Below the pieces are notes generated by a model. It saw only the letters and a list, made by a program, of their open reading frames with translations, had not been told where the DNA came from and searched no databases. The translations under genes were made by a program, and so were the position numbers. A DNA stretch of 64,000 nt from Fragum whitleyi (lineage: Eukaryota; Mollusca; Bivalvia; Cardiida; Cardiidae): contig OX411548.1 in assembly GCA_948146395.1 (NCBI GenBank), positions 58,795,020-58,859,019 of the forward strand, given 5' to 3'. This document shows positions 35,901 to 44,900 of the stretch, in pieces (the first letter of the stretch is position 1; every line of letters starts with the position of its first letter).

Positions 35901-38900
35901 CAGATCAATCAAGCCGATGATTTAGGAGAAGATGAGTTTTTCTAAAGATTCATGGCAATTAACAACCTTTCTGTTACAAAGAAAACCAGAGTATATGGTG
36001 GAATTAGTTTTTTTAACAACTTTGGTAAAGCTTCATCCAAGAAGTATCCCTACTAAGTTTAAGCTTGATTAATCAAGTGGTAAATGAGCAAAAAAAATTC
36101 TTAGATCTTCAGCAATTTTCTGCCTTAATTTACCATGGTAACCTTCACCCATGGAACATCCATGTCAAGTTTCAGGTCGATTGGCATAGAAGTTTAAGAA
36201 GAAGAAAGAAATTGTTGACAAACAGTTGGATGGACAGACAGACAGATGAACAGACAGACAAAAGACGGACAATGGACAGTGAGTGATCAGGTGAGTTAAA
36301 AAATAAGATGTGTTTGTTAAACACCAATTCTGCCTGCCACTGCGTTTTCTGAAACAGTAGCATGATATAATATGGTAATTACCAGCAAATCAAAATTGAA
36401 TTGGGTAATCAATAGTATAACAGCAGTGTGGTGTCCGTTGTCTAGAGGTAGAGCGTTGGCCTCTTAACCCAAAGGTCCTGAGTTCGATTCCAGCGAGCGG
36501 CTATGGATCTTTGTTCTTCCATTGGCCCACACATTCGGCACGAGTACTGCTGAATTTTCCAGGAAGCAGAATCGAGAGGGATTAATATAACTTGTAAGAG
36601 CTTGTTTCCCAATCGATGTAAAATAAATAGGTTTGAACCTAACAGCATAAATAATTTCAACTAGAAGTCTAAATTCTTAAACCGTTTAAAAAAGACTTTG
36701 GCATTGACTGATGACCTTGACACAAATAAATAGACAGGACAAAAACAATATGCCTCAGATCTATCAATGCAGAAGCATAAAATGCCCAAATGTCACAGGA
36801 ACTAAGTTTCAAGTCAATTGGACATAAGTTGAGAGAGTTATGCTCCAAACAGAGAAGCGATGTGCTGGCACTCTGGACGCCCAGTGAGACGCTGGACACC
36901 ACATATTATGTGTCATGTCTTTTGACAGGCTTACATTACAGTTAACCATATCTTAGTAAAGCTCTTGTATATTCATAACTGTTACCTTGCCCACATTTCA
37001 ACACCAAGTCACTTTTCACATATTTGATAACTGACTTTGACCTTGAATGGTGACATTGAAAGGTCTTGAAAAATGCAATTCACGCTTGAAATATGAAGGC
37101 TTTATCACTTTTATTCAAAGGTTATGACTAAATCTTATGTTGATATTAAGTGACCTTTAAAGTTTTGACTTTGATCATGGCTGATGGCCTTGACTTTGAT
37201 ATCAACTCATAGGTCTTATCACATGCAATACACATGTAAAATATGAAGCCTCTATCGCCTATAATTACACTTATCGCCCATGTTAAGTTTTAAAATTCTA
37301 AAAATATTGGACAATGAAGTATGCTCTTGATCTTGACTAATAACCTTGTAATTGATATCATCTGAAAGGTCTTGTCATAAGCTTTACTGAAATATGAAAA
37401 CTCTTTAATCACTTATCATTCAAAATTATGACGGGTGTTCAAGTTTTTATGTTGAGTAACCTAGAAAGTATAACTCTTACCTTTTCTGAAGGTATCCAAT
37501 TATGGCAATTGGTGAAGGAGATTATTTGAAAAATAAAATTTGTTGTTAAGTCCTTTTTTCTGTGACATGGTCACAAATGCTTTGATTGATTGGGGTTTAA
37601 CACCACTTTCAACATTACTGCAGCTATATTGCAGACACAAGTACAACTACAACATTTATACGAGCCACTGCTGCCATTCTCACTTTGGCATACTACTTAT
37701 CATTTGCCTATTGGTGAGAGACAATTAATGCTACAAGTCACAATGACTTTTGTCATATCTCAAATGTCTGATGAAATCCCCAAAATTTAATCCAGGGACC
37801 AGAAATTATTCAACGGCCACATATAAAAGGCAATTCTAATGAGTAGTTTCAATTGCTTTGGCAAAAGGATTCTGAAGAAATCACTCAAGATAGACAGATA
37901 GCAGGAATGACAGACAGCCTGAAGGACAGACAGATTAAGTGGCCACAGTATGCTCTCCCTTCAGGGACCAGGATTAAACTTGGATCAACAAATGTATGTA
38001 TACGTTTCAAAAAAAAGTTCTTGACATTGAAACAAATTTTAACTATGATAAAAACATCATTGACTTTTGTAGTATAAATCAAGGAAGGTGAAGTTCATAC
38101 TTTTTTTCACCGAATCTAAACAGATTTGAATTGATTTGAATTGGGGTTTAACGTCGCTTTCAACAATCTTTCAGTTATATCGTGACGACTGGAGCACCTA
38201 ACGATAGATTCCTGGTATTTCTCACACCAGTACTACCACCACATCCCTTTCCTAGCCTCCAGTTGCTATGCCACATAGGTTTACGATTATCTACCCATTG
38301 GTGGAAGACAAATGTTGGAAAGGATAAGTGCCGTGGCCGGGATCGAACCCGTGCGAATATAGACCCCTGGATTAGAATTCTGGCGCGCTACCAACTGCGC
38401 TATTGCCGGGGCTCGAATCTAAACAGAATGATTGATTTTCTGTCACAGATTTGCAATGGTGATGTCAAATAAGATTGTTATATCGAAAGTGTCTTGCTTT
38501 AGAAAGTCTGACCTTTTCGTTTCACACTTTCTGTCTCAAAATTTAATCTAGAGATTAAATTTGTCTTGAGATTAAATTTGTCTTGGAAGTTGTAGTTAGA
38601 GCGAAATAACCCAAATAATTATCATTACATTATTGGCCATGTTGGACGAACGCTGATTTTACGTTTCAGGTTTATCTATAATTGAAGGAGTGAGTAGGGA
38701 TAAAGTGGTACTAGATGTTGGACATGGTTGATCTCAAATTAAAAAAGTCATTTACGGCGGGTTGTCCTTTGAAGCCTGCCTTATGGTGACCTGAAGCATT
38801 ATGATGTGGTTCCTCTATACATTTAATCATTTTTCATTTCAATTCTCTGCAAAAGATTCCAAAAGCAATTAAGGAATGGCATATTGTTCAGAACATAATG

Positions 38901-41900
38901 AAGAATTTTTTTTACTATTGAATGAATTTGACAGCGCACATGCTGTTTGAGAAGGGCAGATTTTCCGTAATTTGATGTTGACGTCAATATGGAGAAAAGC
39001 CATCAAGTAATGCATCTCAAATCACATGAATTTCTTGAGTTACAATTATTGTTCATAAAACAACCAACATCCATTAAATTTTTAAGAAAAAAGATTTTTG
39101 TTAGATTTCAAAGAACTTTTCTGAAGAGTATATTCACACATATCAATTCAAATAAACTATAACATACCTCTGTGTGTTGTTCAATAAATATGATGACCTT
39201 CTCTTTGAGTTCTTGTTGGCTGTATGTTACAGCTGCCTGCATACAATCACAGGCATTCATCACACTCAGGTTCTCTTCTAGATACTCTACACACAACTAG
39301 AAATAATAAATACAGGAGCATTATAATCCCCCTAACAACAGCTAATAGTAGCTCCTCTGTTATTTCATAATGCAAAATCTCTAATACAAATATAGGGGTT
39401 TATTAGAATCATCACATAGTCATTGGAAGGGGGTTTATTAGAGGCTACAGATTTGTTAAGACTAAACAAAAATTGCCAAATAGTCCATTGGCTTTTACTA
39501 CATGTATATAGTGAAGACAAAATCTAAAGGTGGAACATAAATAATAAAGTGCATATCAGGCAGAATTGTTGATAAAAAACAATAGATATTGAAAATGAAT
39601 CCATGGGCATGTTGGTTGGTCCTTTCCGTAGGTGAAAAAATCCAAAATTAGGGAATTTCTATTAAGCTCTGCAATCCATTCCCACAAATGTACCAAATTA
39701 AGTCCAAAATAAACTAAGTTTAAGTTGCTGTGATTCAGCATGCCAAGTTAAAGTCCAAGTTCTTAGTTTCTGTGATTCATAGTTGCCGAGAAAAATGCAT
39801 AAAAAATTTCCAATGTACCATGTTAAGTTTGAAAGTAACCTAAAGAGTAAAACAGGAAGTAGATATGCGCCTGACCTAAATTCTGTAAGTGCAAATATAG
39901 GAACTATCACATACACTATACCAAATTTCAAAAAAAAGAAGAACATTTCCATTTTAAGGCATGAAGCCAGAAAATAAACTGAAAAACAGGACGTAGATAC
40001 CCAACAGACCTAAATTCTGTGAGCAATGTATTGTCCCTCTAACTGACACAACATACCAAGTTTCAAATTCTTGTGATCACGGTAACTGAGAAAAGGGTGA
40101 TGATAATTTCGAATTGTACCATATTAAGTCCAACAATAAACAAAGTTGTAAAACAGGATCTCTATCTGATACACAATACCATGTTTCAAGTTTGTGGGAT
40201 TCATAGTTGCTGAGAAAACTGCAACAAGATTTTCATTACAGACAGGCGGAAGGATGAATGAAATGAAGGATACATGGAAAGTGTAATAATAAAGAAGTTT
40301 ATATATAGATCCCTAGACTTAAATTCTCCCCTTGATGCTCTGCCCCTGGTAGCCAAACATCCATGATTTCGATAATTTTCATACAGGTCTATAAACTTCA
40401 GACTATAGGTCAGACTATGAAGAAGAAGTTTAGGTAAGGCCTGTTAGTCCTTTCCCTCCCTCCCTCCCCTTTGCTATGCCCCAGATGGCCAAAGAATGAT
40501 GATTTTTGCTTTAAAAGTCTACTATCTCATAATTTATGCCAAATATATAGGCTGTTTGAGTCCTGCTTAAGAAGAAGAAATTCTTATTCTACAACTCCCT
40601 CTCCAAGTTGCTCTGCACCTGCTGGCCAAGTGGTCATGATTTTAGGCATTTATATCAAGGACTATAGGCTCCTAGTTCAGAAAAAAGATGTGTTTTTTTT
40701 TCAGATTTTCTTTAAAAAAATCATTTTTTTTGCCATAGTTCTCAACTAGTTTCAATTTCAGGAAAATGATTGTAGCACTGATTTGGTAGTGAGTTGAACT
40801 GGTTGGGAGTGAGCTCTTATTTGAGGCCTCAAGGTTTCAAGGTTGTATATATTCCCATAACTAACAAGAGCTGTAGGAGGACAGCGAAGCATAACTTTTC
40901 AAATATCCACATTGGAAAATTCCATTAAATGAAAAGAATCTTTGTCTAGATGCTGATATTATGGTCACAGAAGCATGTGTAAAGTTCTAAGCATAAGCTT
41001 AAGAAGAAGAAGAGGGCCAAAAATGGCCCTAAACGACTCACCTGAACTTTAATGGTCCAGAGGATCTAATCGAAGTATGGCAAAGTTTATTTCACATTTG
41101 CCTAATTGTTGAAGAGGAGATGTTATTCCAAGAATTAAAAGTGAAAATAGAACTACGCAGCCTTTCATCACTGAGGAGACTCAAAATAAGCCCCGCCCCG
41201 CAAGGTCCATATTTATGGACCAATCAAAATTTTGCAGACAATTTTTGAAAAGGGTCACCCAAGGAACATTCTGGTAAAGTTCAATCCAAATTAGCCCAGT
41301 GGTTAAGGAGGAGAAGTTGTTCAAAGATTTCAAGCTCAAAATAAGCCCCGCCCTGCCACGCCCATATGTATGGGCCAATGAAAATTTTGAGAGCAATCTT
41401 TTAAAAGGGTCACCCAAGGAACATTCTGCTAGAGTTTCATAAAAATTAGCCTAGTGGTTTAAAAGTAATAGCTTTAGTAGAAACAGAGATATTAAACATG
41501 TGCATTAAAATAACTTTACAAAAGCATTACGCTGATGCCAACATTGACGCCCGGATGGCCAGAATAGCCCCCTAGTTGAGCTAAAACTCCTCTTCCTTGA
41601 AAAACCTACATTTTAAGAATTTGTGATTCCTTTTCTCTAGTTCAAAGTTTATCTTTTTTAATAGGGTTTCATGCCACATTAAACAATCTTTCAGTAATAT
41701 CCCGGCAGCTGGAGCACATTACAGTAGATTTCTGGTATTTCTCACACCAGTGCTACCATTACATCTGTTTCTAGCATTACATTATTTAAACAACCTCAAC
41801 CCATCAAAGACAAGTTTTACATCTGACCACCATAATCCTTGGCAGGTTGATAAAAGGTCACAGAAAATATCACTGAAAAATGGGGCCTTAATGACGATTT

Positions 41901-44900
41901 TCTTTCTGACAATCTAGGAGCCACAATTTTGGTACATTAATCTTCATAAAATTTGGTCAGAACAATTATATCTAGTCAAAAGGTCAAATGTAATTTAGTT
42001 GATATTATATACTTAGTTTCAGAGAAATCACCACAGTCAATCAGTAAAATTTGGTCGATATTCAGAATGGTAACATTCTTAGAAAATGATTTTCAAAGTC
42101 TCCACTCTATAACATATAAAGAAATGACCTCCGCCAATAAAAGATAATATGGAAATTAGTTTCGACCATATCGCAATATTATTCATTGGATCAAAATTTC
42201 TTGAACAACTTTGAAACAGGACACTGAAGGAGCATTCCAGTGAAGTTTGGTAAAAGAAATCATCAAGTAGTTTCTAATACGAGATTTACAACATGACACA
42301 CAGATAGATTACCATGCAATATAGACAAAACCCCATGATAATAGCCCTAGTTACCTTCAGCAAGTGGAGCTAAAAATTGTATTTTCAAAATAAAATACAA
42401 ACTCAGAAATAGTGCCTCTAGCGCTTTCAGCACTTTAATTTAAATGTAATTTTGCCAAGTTATTCATTCTTCATTCAGAATTACAAGGATTAATATAGCC
42501 TTCGTAGAAACATTATAAATTGATCACCTCTTGGTAACCATGGTAAATGCATGCTTTCTTGGCGAAAAGTTTATGAAGGGTCTTAAGAATTTATTAATCA
42601 AAGTTGGTCAACTAGCTTTTATCAAACTCTATAGAAAGTATCCTGCTTAAAGCTGTGTGTCATGATTTCTGTGTGTGCATTCAAATTATAAAAAGGGATA
42701 TTTATATAACTGGCTTTGTATTATAAGATATATTCTTACCTTTCTTAAGTCATCCAAGCCATATTCCAAGGCAGTAGCAAGGACTTCTATTGCCTACAAA
42801 AAAATCTGAGCTTGAAATAAAAGAGCATAAAAACCATTATGTTCAAAACACAAAAGCTAATTAATTTTCAAATCATATTCTCAATCTTAAAAACTTGTTG
42901 TTGATTGATGATAGCTTTTTTAGTGTTTGACATACTTTTTAAACCACAAAGTTTTGATATACAGATTAGACATACTTCAGCCTGCACTTTCTTCAGTCTG
43001 ATCTTAGCCTACTCTATCTGCATTCTACTCTATCATTATATAACTTGAACTAGAATGGTTGAAATGTCCCCCAAAACAACAGTTTGTTTGCATCTTAGCT
43101 AAAATACAGCAGGGTAAGGTTCAACCATTTGTCACAACTACCAATTAGCTATCAAAGTTAAACTGTCGTATCTAGCACATTCGAGCTGAAGATACAGTAT
43201 TTTGTTTGCATCATCTTCAACCATGAACAGGAAATCTGGAGTCTGCTGGTGAAAAAATAAATCAGCGTTTTGTTAATACTTGCTATGACTGTAGAGTAAC
43301 CTGTCATGTAGACTTTTGCATCGGAGTTTGGATAAATAAACATCTGAATAGCCATCTAGAGATCATCCCATTCACTATTCAATTTGTAAACATTTTGTGC
43401 ATCTTTACATATTATTTGGCATGAAATGATTTTGAGCCTATAAAATAGTGACAATTGATAAATTGTTCCTATTTATAGAAGAATGATTTAATTTTAGTCA
43501 GATTTGGCCGTCAAAGGTTAGGTCAGATGCGTGGTTTTTTAAATAGATAGAACAGTTTCAAGCTTTCATAGGTTGTCGAACACTAATTTAGAAAGATTCT
43601 GCATAGTGAGGTTTACAGAAAATAAAAATTTCACAGTCTGCTTCGAAAAAAATCAATTTTCCATAAACATCACTCTGCAGCCACTATCTAATACGAGGGT
43701 GGATCAAAAAATATGTGGACTTTTACCATAACTTTGGAATCACCCAACAGAAATAAATGAAATTTTGTACACGTCTTAAACCATTTGATGTTGACATAAT
43801 ACTAGATTTATAAGAGTCTGCTATGACTATGATGTGAAAAATTCAACATTTGATATTCCTTGATAGGTGCCACCGGCGTAACCCATTTTGTAATGTTACT
43901 TCCTAGTGTAACTACCTGTAATTATCCCCTCAATTCTGACCAAACCCTTCAAAACTTCGCCTTTATACGTGTAGACGTAATCTGTTAGGATGTTTAAAAT
44001 TTAAGCATAATCCATTCAGTATTTTTGAAATTAAAAATCAATAAGCTTAGGGCACACATCAATTTTTGAACTCCGATATGCCGGCACCGGCGCAGCCATA
44101 GGTAACCGGGTAATAATAAAGTTCTACTGGACCTATGGATAACCTACTCGAGAGGTTAAAATGATAAGTTATGCGCAAAGGTCTTCCAACATAAGCAGAT
44201 ATCTTCCTTTTGAATGGTTAAGAAGGTTTGTTTTAGAATGGAGAGCGTTTCTGAAGGATCACACATTGAGGTAATTGAAAATGTCTCCTCGACGTTTGAT
44301 CTGTAATTGTCACAGATCAACATCAGTGCAGTATCTTTAAGACACATTACATATTTAAGTTCATCATTTTGGGCCAGATGGATATGAAAATAGACCTTAT
44401 CTAATGGATAGGTGATACAGAAATTGTGTTTATTGTTGAATTGAGTATTTTGAAAAGGGCTGACTTTCAACAGAAGTTATCAATTTCGTAGCGTCATATT
44501 GACGTCGTTACCGTGCGCCGGTACCAAATGACTACGTGTTTTTGAATGGTTGCTACAAATGACCAACTAGTTGGAATTCATCCAAATTTACACAACAAAA
44601 AGAAAAATGCCGAAATTTAATAACAGTGTAGTTTCTTTTCAAAGTCTGTGAAATCAAATTTTTTGTAACGCATGTCTACGTAGTTTTTGATTCGCCCTCG
44701 TACATAGTAATGATCATTCACAACAGCTGCAATCACCAAAATTAGCCAAATCCCACCACTTCTGCCCATGTTTGGGAGGGAGATGATGTGGTAGGTAGTT
44801 TCTTTTTAATGGGCACTTCTGATATTTATATAATATAAAGTGGAATAACTACAATGTATGCAAATGATCTAAGAACTGATATCAATATTCTACTTTCTTT

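Noticed and set aside
44156..44470. 104-codon minus-strand frame inside the mariner-like element, considered as a transposase remnant
   Set aside because: No DD(E/D) or helix-turn-helix motif that I can recognise; kept only as unassigned sequence within the element.
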